The notes: generated by a model from the sequence alone, not told the origin. A stretch of 64,000 nucleotides of DNA from Ricinus communis (GCF_019578655.1 NC_063265.1:11566501-11630500); one strand, 5' to 3'; shown: positions 1 through 13,409, numbered from the stretch's first letter. Translations and numbers: made by a program.

Positions 1-64
1 GTTGCTATCATATGTTGCTATCTCACTTTTATTTGCTTCGACTTGTTTTGCATTGACTCTCCAG

Positions 65-3000
65 GAATACAATGTGCTGGACTATGAAGAGAAAGTAATG
101 GATGGTTTTTATGATGTGTTCTCCAGAAGTCCAGTAGTCCAAGCAAAAATGCCATCTCTCACAGAACTAGAAACAAACCCTGGGAGTTCTAGTTTTGAAG
201 CAGTAGTAATAAACCGAGCAATGGATCATGCATTGGAAGAGTTGGTCCAAGTTGCACAATGTATTGCTCTAGATTGCCCTGCTACAGATGTTGGCATTTT
301 AGTACAGCGACTGGCAGAAGTTGTCACAGGACATATGGGTGGGCCAGTAAAGGATGCTAATATAATGTTGGCAAGGTGGATGGAAAGAAGCACAGATTTG
401 AGGAAATCTCTCCACACAAGTGCATTGCCTATTGGGTCGATAGATATTGGTTTGTCTCGCATCGGGCTTTACTTTTAAGGTCAGACTTATGTTTCAACTA
501 GTGACTAGTTATAACTTATTTGGCTACCTGGAAACTTTTGTGTTCAATATCTTCTTAACTCGGTTGTAGGTATTGGCTGACAATATAAGGTTTCCTTGCC
601 GGCTGGTGAAGGGTAGCCATTACACTGGTATAGAGGATGATGCTATCAACATAATAAAGTTAGAAGATGAGAGGTTATTGTCTTTTTTTCTTTGTGTCCA
701 TGTATTTATTATTATTGATTGGACTTATTGAGTGCTTAAAAATTTTAATTAACAATGCAACTCTTTTTTCTGTAAGGGTGTGTGCATATGACAGACGTCT
801 GTATTAGTTAAGGGTTTCTTCCTGGTTATTATTCCTTCCTTAGACTGAGATCATTTGTACATGCAAGTTGCAAACCTATTGATGCTCCATTCAGAAAGGT
901 CGGCCATGTTAAGGATGGTGGGGTAAAGCAAGAAAGGGGTAGACCTAAACAAACATGAAAACAAGTTAACAAAATCTAGGATGATCTATTGATGTAGCCC
1001 AAAATTTGGAGTTGAGAAGTAGAATGCAATAGCGGACCCCAATTAAGTGGGAATCAAGGCTTAGTTGAGTTGAGTTTTATTTCCTCCTTAGAATTGAGCA
1101 GACATGGAATGATATCTTATTTCTCCGGTTATTATCTTTTCTGTTACTGCTTAGAACGGCCAGCTTTTTCTTGTTGAGTGGCCATTGTTTGTTGTCTCGA
1201 GCTGAAAGGGGCTCAGGCTTAGGCCACATGAGAAATGCTTGTGTACTGGGTCAAGGAATCAGAGTATAATTGTGTATAGCCCATGCAAATTGGTGGGTTC
1301 CCATTTTAAAGTTAAAGGTCATAATAAACTATACTTTCATAATCTTTTCTCAATGCTGTGTTGAGTTTTATGTGTATAGTTCATGGTTTTCCTCTAGTTC
1401 GGCCTCATGGCTGAGCTTAAGATCTGAAAACTGTTGAACATTTTTCACTTGCAGATTTATGAGAATCATTTGATTGTGTTCCTCTCATTTTCTTGAAGAG
1501 CTTATAGTGTTACTGCATTTTTTATTTTGTCTGTTTGTACATGCGTGTGAATTTGGTTTAGTAGATGAGACTTACTTCCAGTTGTTTTTACTTCTAACTT
1601 GTGAATTTTGTGACTTCAGGGAGTTTTTGGTTGATCTCATGGCAGATCCTGGGACACTAATACCAGCTGATGTTCTGAGTGCAAAAGACACTACCTTTAA
1701 ATCATATAATCCAAACATAAATATAATCGCCGGTCTTCAGTCTCCTAATGAGTCTGAAATTATTTATACAAGATCAAGCCCATCATTTGGTGAAGGCAGT
1801 AGTCAGAACTCTTCAATGGATGGTAGTTTGCCTCTGGATAGAAGGTCAAGTAATGAAACTGCAGAATCCTTGGCTTCATTCTCTGGTGCTAGTTCCAATG
1901 TTGGTGTTGGTTCTTCTGGAGGACCTAGTAAAGTAGCTTCTTCTAATCAACATGGTAATATTTCCTCCTTGGCTATTGGGTACAAGGGGGGTCGTGGAAC
2001 CCATGCAGTTGCTGATGCTGTGCGGATGAATGTCAATGTGATTCCATATGGTCAAAATAGCTTGGAGGATTCTAGAAACCTTTTTTCAGATCTTAATCCA
2101 TTCCAGATCAAAGGAACAGGCAAAAGTTTCATGCATAACAAACCTGCTGAGAATAAAGTTGAGGACTTTCATGGGCAGAAAGATAATCTCCTTCCTGGTC
2201 GACCCCCTGCACCATTGAAGTGGAAAAATCGATATGCATATAATGAAGTCCCTAGGAAAAAAGAATATGATTATATAGAGGGTCTCTTTCCAGGCATTTC
2301 TCGTGAACCAAATGGCTATAATCAGTCATCTTTGGCTTCATCAAGTTCTACTATGTCTGAGAAGGTATATCCTCAGGGTCTCAACTCATCCAGTAGTTCA
2401 AATACGTCCAGCAGAGATGGTGATGCTTGGAATTCTTCTAGTGGTACCAATTCAGCTTTGGCATCTGGCATGAATCAATGCTACAAGTCATCTTTAGTTG
2501 AGGAAGCAAACTCAGACTTCAAAGAAGAAAGTCCTAGGGATGCAAAGAATTTCCAAAATGATGCAGAAGTGACCATTAGAGATGATGAAAATAATGAAAT
2601 TGGTTTCCAAGATCGTAGAAAGTGCACGCATGACAGATTTATGGGGATCAATCTGAAACTAAAAGAAAGTTCTAGCTCATCAATTGATTCCGGCAAAAAC
2701 AAGGTTGATCAAATATTTGATGATGTAGATGTGGGTGAGTGTGAAATTCCTTGGGAAGATCTGGATCTTGGTGAGAGGATTGGACTAGGTAATGCTCTTG
2801 GATGGTGAAGCTTTGTATTGTGTTTATCAATCATGGTTTCATAATGGGTGAGATGATATGCAAAATGATGCGGATGAATTTAGGCATACACCTACAGAAA
2901 ATATAAAAGAACACAACCAAAGTTAAATATGCATCAACATTCAGAGTATTAGCTCTTTCTCTGCATAATTAGTTTCTTTCTATAGATAACTTTTTCTTTT

Positions 3001-4931
3001 TGGTTTTGCTGGTAATATACTTTTTCAAATTTCTTGGAAATCATGCTTTTAGATCAAAACCTAATCAGGCTATTATCTGAATAGACCTCTTTGCATTGTG
3101 ATATGGTAGTTCCTTTAGCAGGAATGGAGTTAAATATTTTGTGATGCTAATGCAGCTCTAGCTGTGTGATACTTTGTATTGCTAGAGTGGGAGGAGCACT
3201 GGTGTTATTTTAATGCTTGCGTAACTATGTTTTTGGGTCTTTAGTGTTTCTTTCTTGAACTCTTATTCCGCCAAACTACCCCCCTTTCCCTCTTATATTT
3301 GTCCGACCATGTTTCCTTGTGGCAGGTTCATATGGGGAAGTCTATCATGCTGACTGGAATGGCACGGTGAGCTTGAATTTTCCTACATTTACTTATGTTG
3401 GTTACAATCTGGGGGATATATTTATTACACAAATTAGTTAATAAGACTATGAAAGTCCCTTTCATCTAAATTCTTTCATGGCATTTTTTTCTTGCAGTGT
3501 CTTAATCTTCTCATTATTAATTTGACCTTTTTCTTTTCTCTTTCTTTTTCTTTCCAAGTTGGTTTCTATGTTCTAGTTTATATTGGTAGATAACTGGTGA
3601 TTTTGGGAAAAAGAACTATTTTCTTTTTCGAAACTGAAACTCTTATTTTAAGTTGAGGTGGATATGCACAAGAGGAACATTTTGTTGTCATTTCCATAAT
3701 AGCTGTTCTCCTTTTTCCACCAACTACTATCATTATTACTCTTCTGTTGAATTCCTGGCAGAGATCTTACTGGAGATTTTCTTCCTTTATTATATTAATA
3801 TCTTACAAAATTTTGGAGGAAATAAAGATAAAAGCCGATTGACTCCTGGCTGGACAATTGTTGTTGAACTTACAGGAGGTTGCTGTGAAGAAATTTTTAG
3901 ACCAGGATTTCTCAGGTGCTGCTTTAGCTGAATTCAAAAGAGAAGTAAGCAACAAGCTAGCCTTCTAATATGCATTTTGGCTCACTTCAGGATTTTCTCA
4001 CACTTATCATGTAGCTATGCAAAAACCACAGGGATGCACATGGGAAACTGACTAAATAATAGTCTGTTCATAGCTATTATATGACTTTGTTCTCTTTCTC
4101 CCTCCTGTGGTAGATTAAAATAAATGAATTGAGGAAATTTGTTTCATTTCCCCTTTACTTTGCCACGAGTTCTGAGCTTATGACTTTTTAGACATGGTTT
4201 ACACTTTGTTTAGGAAGAAAGTATGAATGTAGGGCAAGTAAGGGTACAGGAAGTAACAAGAAAAAGTTAAAATTTGTATAGAAGATAGTAGGTGTAATAT
4301 GGGGAAGGGTAATAGTGGCTTTCTCATTAGTACCTTAGATAGGTTCCTTTATGCAGTGATCTGAACACAGTTACTTCTGCACTTCATTTTCTGTATGGTT
4401 TGATTGTTGACAAGGATGCTAATGTTTGAAGAATTGGGAATCCAACTCCTAGTTGTGTGCCCCTATCTGATTGTTGCACCCAAGTGCGAAGGACATATCA
4501 ACAGTATAATAAAGCCCTTCCCTTCTCCTCTCCCTTCATACTTCCCAAACAAAGTGTTATCATCTGAGTTTCCTTTCCTTATCATGCCTACACAACTCAG
4601 GGAATAGTATCTATCTGTCATAGATACTAGCTATCGATCTTTTTGCTGGCCAGACTTATGGACCCTGTATATTGATACTTACTTTTTGGTGTAGGTGCGA
4701 ATAATGCGGAGATTACGCCATCCAAATGTTGTTCTCTTTATGGGTGCTGTTACACGCCCTCCGAATCTCTCTATCATTTCGGAGTTTCTTCCTAGGTATA
4801 ATATTGTGTCTTCACTTCCAAGGGTGGCTCAGTGGGGTAGGCCTTTAAGACAACTGCCTGAGGCTCCCTAATTGTAGAAGGCCCCCATAATTAAAAGTAT
4901 TTTAGTAAAATAAAATTTCAAAAAAAGAAAA

Positions 4932-4972
<41 letters not shown>

Positions 4973-7386
4973 CTTGATAAAGAAAAACCTACAAAATAAG
5001 GAAAAATACCTAAAGTAAGTATATAAAATTAAAATGAAATTAAAAATTTAAGTCTATTATCTTTTCTTATTTTCTTAAATAATGTCATCATTCTATAATT
5101 TTGTTCTCCGAAACTAGAGTCTAATAACTATCTACTTTCTTGCTAATTAAGTTAAATTTTTGAAAAGAAAAGAAAATCTCCCAATGCTTTTCTCAAAAAA
5201 CTATGGCATAACTCATCAAAACGGTTTTAAAGTACAGTAATATGTTTAATTTCTAATTTAGTCATGAAAAATTAGTTTAGAATAAAATGTCTCGACTTAA
5301 AAATTTCTTAAGCATGCATCTCGATATTTATGGTTTTGATTTAAGAGAAGTTGCACAAATAAAAATTAACAATCCGACTGAAATATTTAATCTAATAAAG
5401 TAGAACTTTTTTCCAAATTGTTTTATTGCATATAGGCCATTGTAAACTCACTGTTTACGATATATTTGTTACAGTTGCATCTACAAAAGAAGTTTTTCAA
5501 AATTCAAGATTATTGAAAATTATTTACGAACAGTTATATCTCATATAGATTAAATGGGTTAACAATCTTATCAATTGAAAATTATTTGTTGGCTTAATTT
5601 GAAAACAAAAGTTTAATTAGTAATTTTGCATCTAGAAAGACCGGAATTGAGTTTATAGTTTTAAGTTGAATTTATTTTGTTATTTTTAAAAATACTCATT
5701 TTTATCACTTGCTTAAGGCTTCCGCAAATGGTAAGCCAACCCTGTTCATTTTGTGTGACACCTTCTTGACTAGTGGTTTATACTTCAGAAACAGATATGC
5801 TAACTATCTCTATAATTTTGTGCCTCTGTTAGGATTTCTTTGGGAAAAGGAGGAAAATGAGTAGGAGAGAAAATGGAGGGCCCGCTAGAAATAAATTTGG
5901 GGCCATATGGATCCCGCATTTTTCTTCCACTTCTCTCTCCTCCTCTGTTTTCCTCCCTTCCCAAACATAGTGTTAATGCTTATAGTCCATTTTTACAAAT
6001 TTATATGGTTGATAATATTGTTTGAATCAGGGGGAGTTTGTATCGGATTCTTCATCGTCCTCACTGTCAAATTGATGAGAAGCGTAGAATTAAGATGGCT
6101 CTCGATGTGGTATGAGATTTTTGAACTCAACTCTATTCTAGTCGGAATTCAACATCTTTCTGTCAAATAAGAATATTTCCACGTGTTGCAGGCAAGGGGT
6201 ATGAATTGCTTGCATTCCAGTATACCTACAATTGTTCACCGGGATTTGAAGTCACCAAATCTTTTGGTTGATAAAAACTGGAATGTGAAGGTATGCATGG
6301 TTGTCTGGTTTGCTCTTTGGCATCTAAATTGTTGTTTCCTATTATGTTATTCTCGGGATCTGATATCTTTCTTCTCACAGTAATCAGTATTGTAGAAACA
6401 ATTATGATGGCCTATATATTTGTGTTAATTTGGAGTTAGCTTCATTGATCTCCAAAACAGTTGAAATTACTTTCAACAATGTTCTCATTTTTCTTAATTC
6501 CAGAAATTAGTTAACTGTTACTCAGATTGGTCTTTATAACTTACTGCAAGCTAATAGAATGTACAAGGATAGAGTTGCTAGTTAGTTGAAAATGGATTAT
6601 GCTTTGCTTCTGTTACAGTTCAGTTTCGTGTATAAACTTTGACAGACCTTTTATCTTTAACTGCAGGTTTGTGATTTTGGGTTATCACGCTTGAAGCATA
6701 ACACCTTTTTGTCATCCAAATCAACTGCAGGAACAGTGAGTTTATCCTCTTAACTTCTCTGGCAGGCTTTGTCTTTTTTACCTTGATGCCTTATCTCTGA
6801 TGTATTTTTTATTCTGTTAGCCTGAGTGGATGGCACCAGAAGTTCTCCGTAATGAACCCTCAAATGAGAAGTAAGTTGCCTGTGTTCTGTTTTGCATTTT
6901 TAGATTTGCTTGTTACACTTGTAGAAGCAAAATATTATACTCAATGTGTCATGCTTGCATTAAATGTACAGGTGTGATGTATATAGTTTTGGGGTCATTC
7001 TTTGGGAGCTTGCTACGCTAAGATTGCCATGGAGTGGGATGAATCCAATGCAAGTTGTGGGTGCAGTTGGTTTCCAGAATCGTCGCCTCGAAATTCCCAA
7101 GGATATCGACCCTAAAGTCGCAATGATAATTTGGCAATGTTGGCAGTCGTAAGTTGAGAAGGAAATTTTTTAAATTTGCTCACATTAACGTGCATTTACT
7201 AATATGAATTTGCTGTAACTTATCGTTGCTTTTGGCATGTCATTCCTCAGTGATCCAAACGCCCGACCTTCCTTTGCAGAGCTCACAACAGCTCTAAAGC
7301 CATTGCAGCGTCTTGTGATCCCTTCACATCTGGACCAACCAAGCTCGCCTCTGCAGCAGGAGATCTCAGTAAATTCTACACCTTGA
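65..7386 (+). CDS. Raf-like MAPKKK of the EDR1/SIS8 type (C-terminal part; 5' end outside window)
   Basis: A serine/threonine kinase of the plant Raf-like (EDR1, SIS8) family, which acts in stress, sugar or defence signalling. Exons by splice sites and frame: 65-479, 570-673, 1620-2788, 3326-3366, 3876-3944, 4695-4795, 6031-6109, 6192-6290, 6667-6735, 6821-6870, 6972-7148, 7251-7386; about 836 codons. The first two exons carry the EDR1 domain (YNVLDYEEK..., [24 protein letters not shown]). A long Ser/Asn-rich linker follows. The kinase domain has the glycine loop GLGSYGEVY, VAVKK lysine, [10 protein letters not shown] catalytic loop, DFG, and [10 protein letters not shown]. The protein ends in NSTP and stop. 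The first exon lacks two bases (near 460 and in the T run 473-476), which puts a false stop at 476-478; adding two bases makes it 139 whole codons. All other exons are open and in phase. Convergent with SDE3. Family call is firm; exact orthologue is not. Confidence 0.93.
935..1075 (+). mobile_element. RTE-type LINE 3' tail remnant in kinase intron
   Basis: The plus strand reads like the degenerate C-terminus of a plant RTE-clade LINE: a GRPK-T motif, two stops and substitutions, then a GACCCCAATTAAGTGGGA stretch and a TTGAGTTGAG short tail, the usual end of these elements. It lies wholly within the 674-1619 intron. Only the last ~140 bp are recognisable and it cannot be active. Identification is by remembered motif similarity, not by a search. 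Confidence 0.6.
4819..5744 (+). mobile_element. Decayed hAT-type DNA transposon in kinase intron
   Basis: The ~926-bp insert has imperfect terminal inverted repeats (left CAAGGGTGGCTC; right end, reversed, CAGGGTTGGCTTA) and imperfect 8-bp flanking duplications (TTCACTTC at 4811-4818, TTCATTTT at 5745-5752, six of eight equal). Near the right end, 5469-5581 still encodes the hAT C-terminal dimerisation region across frames: TVAS, then [14 protein letters not shown], then [12 protein letters not shown]. This indicates a zf-TTF/hATC-type transposase broken by frameshifts and internal deletion. An (AT)n run at 4934-4971 lies inside it. It sits in the 4796-6030 intron, in the same direction as the gene. 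Confidence 0.75.
4934..4971. repeat. (AT)n microsatellite
   Basis: An uninterrupted AT dinucleotide run within the hAT remnant. Confidence 0.95.
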
Positions 7387-8503
7387 AGTGTCCAAAATAC
7401 TCAATTGTGAATAAGGAGATATCTGTGTATTTTGCCTTGTGGAGCTAGCTAGTGTATGAAAATTTTCGATTAAAAAGAAAAAAAAAAAAAAGAATACAAA
7501 AAACAAGAAGAGATGCAATAGGAGAAAATGCATATAGGGCCAATTTGTGTAATTAATGAATTGCTACTGCACAGCCTAAAGAAGGTAGCAGCACTTCTTT
7601 TGTACAGTTGGGTGTATGAGAGCATGTGTATTGAGAAATTGGAACTTTGTAATATGTGTATTTGCAGCATAATTACTGTAATGGGAGTGAGTTCATGTGC
7701 CTTCTCCGACTTGTTATGTTCATCAATTTTTGAAGATAAAGTTCTCCGCTTTCCGGAACGGGAGTCATCAATTCATTTATGCTTCTTTAAGTGAAAAATA
7801 TTTTCTTAATAATATCACATGTTTGTCTATTTACCATGGGCTTTCCTGGTCACCCATTGACCCCGTCCAGGTGTATGTTTGTCAGTTGCTTCTTATCAAG
7901 AAAGATCCCGTGATGCTTTCCGCTGTCTTAATTTGCAGCAATTAACAATGCTAATTTATCAAACAATGAGAGTAATATCTGTCTTCACCTCAATTCATTG
8001 CTACATTACCACTAATGACGGCAACAGATCAATTTCTAACACATATTAATCTTTTAATAGAATTAGACAGGGGCCGCGCGAACGCAGGCCCCCTCTACCA
8101 CAAATTATGACGTAGGCTCTCCCAACTTGGGGAGACCTTAGACCAGCACCCCTCCTTTATGTGCAATGGAGGTCACTGATCTAGGCCATGATCGTTGTTG
8201 ATCAACCATTGACCCCGCCCAGGTAAGTATGTTTCCATGAAGGTTCTTTTGTCTATTTATGGCCTCAATTCATATGCTAATGCATCATATGCCTTCAATG
8301 TGGGATTTAATTAGTATCATATCATCTTTTTTACTTCAGCTCCTAACATTAACAATATCACCTGCAACCTTAAAATATTGTTCTCCCAAATTTTAAACTA
8401 CTCTTAAACTGATGAAATTCACTTCCAACCATCTAGTTGCTTGGCTTCATTAATGACAGGCAGCTGAGTTTATTGCACTCGTTCCTCTTATCTTTTTTTT
8501 TTT
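7387..8503. other. Convergent intergenic region with a spaced direct repeat and GC-rich patch
   Basis: It holds the 3' UTRs of the kinase (+) and SDE3 (-). A ~29-bp imperfect direct repeat built on CCATTGACCCCG(T/C)CCAGGT occurs at 7852-7880 and 8206-8234. Between the copies, 8070-8160 is unusually GC-rich and contains short self-complementary runs (GGGGCC...GGCCCC). No coding region is supported. Confidence 0.6.
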
Positions 8504-11500
8504 TTAATGGTAGGAATTTCCTGATTTATACTTGAAGTCGCTCCCCTGTATAGCAGCTTCTAATGATGATGCATAGTGCTGCCTTTCAGGTAGAGAGCAG
8601 CCTTGGTAGGAATTATTATCCACACAATACCACAGAATCTCTTCCCAGTAAGGATCCTGCCAAAACCAGTAGTTCAGTCATTATATAATGAAATGAGGCA
8701 GACATGTTGAAGGTCAAGAATGAATGGTAACAAGCTGAAGTGGAAAGTATAGAAGCTACCTTACTGATTATGTGTGGATTCCCTACAATGATAAGTAAAG
8801 ATCTGGCCCTGGTAACGGCAACATTAAATCTCTTTGGGTTGCTGAGAAAACCCAGACAGTAAGTTCTTTCAAAGTCATTGTGTTTAACAGTTGACCTCAC
8901 AGAAGATATAATAATCACCTCTTTCTCTTGTCCCTGAAATTGTTCAACACTCCCAACCTTCACATCTGACATTTCCCAAGTTTCAAGTGCCTTTTTTATC
9001 TTGAGGACCTGCTGCCTATATGGTGTTATTACCCCAATATCTGTCTCATTTATATCAGTACATTGCAGCTTCCTTATAATCTCAACAACTTTGCTTACTT
9101 CAATTCGATTAAACCATGATGGATTATTGCCTTCTCTCTCATCACAGCCTTGGATGCCAAAGAAGAGAACAGGAAATTCTTTGCTAGGAAGAACATCCAC
9201 ATCAAAACTTATAGGAGAGATGTCTCCTTTACATGCAAGCAGCTCCCCCTTGTAGAAAAGCTTAGATGGGAGGTGCAGAATCACAGGATGGCATCGATAA
9301 TTCCTTACCAACTTCGTTAGAAAAGCTTCATCTTCATTATGGTAAAATTCACATTCAAACAACCTTTGGAGATAAGATTTTCCCAGTCCAAATGCCTCGG
9401 CATCTTTCGAGTGTACCACAGGACCAAGTTGCTTTGGGTCGCCAGCAAGAACAACAACAGTTTCCTCCGCAAAAGCTAGATATAGGAACCATGCTTTCTG
9501 GCTCTGAAGCTTGGCCAGACTCATCCAAGAAGATATGAGAGAAATAACCCCGTTTTATACCTTCTGCAAAGAGTAGAGATGAACTCATATATGTAGAAAT
9601 GATAATTTTAAATCTCATTAAGGCCTCAATTGGAGGGCATCTGAAAATTGACTCTTCAAAATAGCAAAAGCGAATATGATCAGGTTGAAGATCCTCATAA
9701 GGACGACTAGATCCATTTAGCCTAAAAATTTCACTCTCTTTAACTTTTGCAACCTCGTGGCTTGTGAGTTTTTCTAGTATGTGATCTGCTGCACTGTTCG
9801 AAGAAGCACAAACAAGAATTGTACCATCATTTCTTGTTGCATATACTTGTAATACTGCTTCTACCAGTGTCATTGTTTTACCAGTACCTGGAGGCCCATA
9901 AATCACATATGGAGGAGCACCTTTGCAACCCAGGATCATTTCCACACAATGCATCTGCTCTGCATTGAGACCACCAGTAAATGGAACGAATCTGGCTGTC
10001 TTGATCAATCTCCTTTGGGTTGATTGAGATGGAAAGAGAAGATAAGGCTCTAAGCTCTCTGCTGCTTCAACAGCATGATACAACCTCCTCAAATTTACCC
10101 TGTTATATGTAAATCGAACATTATACAAGTTCCAATTCTGATGATGTCTATGAAGATCCTTGGGGAATTTCAAAAGTACTTCATCAGCTCCAACAAGGTG
10201 AATGTGTCCCTGAGATATACCAATTAAACCTTTTTCTTAATGCAATGATATAATGATGTGATTTGTTGACATGCCAAAAGCATTAAACAGAAAATAACAA
10301 AAGCAGCACATAACCAGCTATCACAAATGAAATATTTTCCTTGCGTCACCATCTAATCATCTAACAAGAGAACCCATGATGTGACATTCAAAATAGATTT
10401 CGAGAAAACTTGTTCATTCAATGTTCTAATGCAGTGAACAAGTATCTAATATCTAATAATTCCCCATTCAAACAAAAAAGTAATATATTTTTAGGAAACC
10501 TCGTAAATGCATTATCTCCAAAAATGCTTCCAATGGGAGAAAATGACTGGAACCATGAATTTGAACATCCATGACCCATCCCAAGTATCATCACTTTGAT
10601 ACCCATCATGCACTAAGGTTCCTAGATGTTTGCTGCTCACCAGAATATATTCTAGCATACAAGGAAAAGAAATGCATGCTTCTTGAATAGAACATATTTC
10701 TTGCAAAAGAATATATATTTCTTGAACAAACCTTGTATACAGTGCTGTCAGAGGAGACGAGCTTCGCAAAAACAAGATCACCATGTACAAGTGAAGGTCT
10801 TCTCTCAGCAAGCCCAGGGACTTCAAGAGCCAAAAGTTGAGCCCCTCTCCTTCTCATATTGACACACTCCATATCATGGCACCTCATTTCTTTCTGTAAC
10901 AAAATAATCATTGTAACATTATACAAGGACATTAATTATTAAACATCTTAGCTAATAGATCACTAATCATTACCTCCAAATGTAACTCTTCTATAATGAG
11001 CAATGTACTAAAGAAAGAAGCATACTTCTTCCTCCTCAAACCCTCCAAAAGAACATCAGGAACTTGCTTATTCTCCAGCAGCTCTCTGATTCCTTTTGGT
11101 ATTGGAAATTCAGGAAGCCTAAATTTACTTCCTTGAGCTATTGCCTTGGCAGAATGCAGCTTGGAGGGGCGTGAAGAAGACGTATATTCATCCATGATAC
11201 ACTGTTTTCTTCTTGGGGTTCTTGAATAAGGCCTGTTAGGTGTCAGAGCTTGAGAGACCTTATCTTCAGCCAACAGAAAGGCAACACGCTCTATCCTTGC
11301 ATCATCCACATCAAAATGCACCACAGATGTGTGCAACCCCATTACCTTTGGTTTGCAAGATAACCAAATGGTTAGTGTTTCATGTGGCTGAAGAACTCTA
11401 TCCTCAAGTGAACATGACTCCAAGAAGACGCGAACATTTTCCACCTTTGAAGGCTCCATCAGAGATAAAGTGAATGAATCTGCAGGATTTGAGCAGAATA

Positions 11501-11759
11501 TCCTAACTCCCCAAAGTTCCACAGGATCACTAGTGGTGTTTGCTATGGTAACCGAACATTTTGAAGTTTCACCTATAAGAATGGATTGAGGCTTTCCCCT
11601 TACAAGCGGAAATGGAGCAGATATAGCAACAGGGCCTTCTTCATTGAGATCATAATTACAGACAGATCTCTCATCCTCAAAATCAATGAACCCGATATCA
11701 CCTTTGTCCCCAATGAACGAGTATTCATCATCCCAGTTATCCTTTTTAATGGTACCCAT
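8504..11759 (-). CDS. SDE3: RNA helicase SDE3 (MOV10-like), RNA silencing
   Basis: A superfamily 1 (UPF1-like) RNA helicase. In Arabidopsis SDE3 supports amplification of post-transcriptional silencing and interacts with Argonaute. Exons on the minus strand: 11759-10974, 10893-10732, 10209-8760, 8656-8504, giving ~850 aa once one frame break is allowed for. The N-terminus has the SDE3 signature ([18 protein letters not shown]). The helicase core has GPPGTGKT (Walker A), [12 protein letters not shown] (Ia), [10 protein letters not shown] (motif II, Ser where DEAG is usual), GDPKQLGP (III), [10 protein letters not shown] (V) and [10 protein letters not shown] (VI). Exon 3 is 1450 nt, one base off a multiple of three. 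The frame shifts at 9464-9477, between VPISSF and EETVVVLAG; alignment favours two lost bases. The C-terminus lacks the long Gly/Trp-rich tail of Arabidopsis SDE3. A 5'-UTR intron (about 12636-11791) is likely: donor AAAG|GTTTGA, acceptor CTCAG. Confidence 0.94.
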
Positions 11760-13409
11760 TGTTGACTCAATGCCAACAGCAATATGTAACCTGAGATGTG
11801 GATAGCATATGTAAATAATTAAGCATGCAAATTTTAGTTACATCTAATAAAAATCCTGTAGCTAAATGCTAAAGAACGAAAAAAATACAAACAGAATTAG
11901 AACATACTTTACTAACTAGGAAGTCTAATATTCACCAAACCATAAAATATTAGGACGATTAACGTACTTTCATCAAAGAGTTCCAGGAATTACATATATT
12001 GTTCCCCAATAAATATCTAAGTTGAACAACCATTAAGTCATCAACATAAAAACAAAATGTATGTTCAGAAACTTTAAAAAAAAAAAAAAAAAAGAAGAAT
12101 TCGACATTGATAAGTTTTATAAGCATTTGGATTAGTCAAATGCATCACCAAAGATGGTGGTGAATTGATTCAAGACAACAATATGCCTAAGAATAATTAG
12201 CATATAACATAACCCAAACTGGAAAAGTGATCAAGAAATGAACTTTAATACAGAATGCTAATTATATATGACATATTCAGGTTGCAAAGCGAATCAAATG
12301 TTCAAAGTTATAGACTTTGAGAAAAAGAACCAAAAACCCACAATGTTGTTTCTATTTCTTCTCATAATGACATAAAATTCTTCCCAAACAAAGAAAAAAA
12401 ATGCTAACTAAGCCAAAAGTTTAAATTTTGAGTACTAAGCCCTTAAAACAGACAAAATATTTAAGCACAAAAAGAAAACGCCAAAACCACAGCATAAAGA
12501 AAATTAAACGATAAGCAAAAAGACATTTAACCCAAAATTGGTGGCTTGATTTCTTAGAAGAAGCAGAAACTATGTGATAACAAGACTGACCCCTTTAGCT
12601 CAAAATAAAGAGCGTAAATTAGTCAAAAGGTCAAACCTTTTCCATTACGGAGTATCAGTTCAAGTCAATGACTTGCCAATGCTTTAGCAAGAAGCAACTT
12701 CATCAGGAAGTTATGAGCTTTTAGTCCTTCTTCTACTTCATGCAGAAGTTAATGTTATAGAGATGATTGTTGGAGTGCAGTAGATTAATAGGACCCATCA
12801 GATTTTGCCACACAAGCTGACATGGCAAGAGCTCAAACGGGTCTAATATTTTACCAATTCTCATTGGTTCTTCTTAATCAGTGAACTCAGTTCATCACTT
12901 AAACTTGTCAAATACGTTAATATTAAGAGGGGGTTTTTTCTTTTTTCTTTTGGGGGAAATCAATGGCTATACACCTCTAATAATTGAGGATATTATTGGT
13001 CAATTTATCATAATATTTTCTGAAATAGCAAAGTTTTAGCGTTTTCAGTTTTGCTCACGCAAAAAAGGGTTAGAACTGAAAAGAAAAAGAATCCGTATTA
13101 ATGCTGTTTCAGAAAAGGTTTTTGAAATATTTCACTATGAATGAAGATAGGCATCATCGAGCGCTTATAAATTAAATTTACTAATCAATTTATATTTAAG
13201 TAAATCAAACTATTAGGGCAAGCACTTGCATTTGACGAATAAAATTTGACTTGATAATTAAAATAAATTACACTTATTATAATCTCGGAAAAAATTGCAC
13301 AAGTAAATATCAATTTCTACTATCTGCGAGCTAATTATGACTCGAGAGGCAAGCGAAACAACGAGCCGTTGGGCTAAGGCAGTTACAGAGAAAATTTAGC
13401 TTAGATTTG
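11760..13409. other. SDE3 5' leader, promoter and spacer to U2
   Basis: AT-rich DNA upstream of SDE3 containing its probable 5'-UTR intron (about 11791-12636) and, further up, its promoter. A poly(A) run lies at about 12075-12093. No other coding region, RNA gene or mobile element could be supported. Confidence 0.5.

Noticed and set aside
1..64. Signal-peptide-like start (MLSYVAISLLFASTCFAL) for the first gene
   Set aside because: It is translated intron: a pyrimidine-rich acceptor ends at 64 and the EDR1-domain exon starts at 65.
8616..10173. Two separate helicase genes in place of one
   Set aside because: The two frames are consecutive parts of one SDE3 helicase core separated by a small frame break at 9464-9477, with motifs in the correct order.
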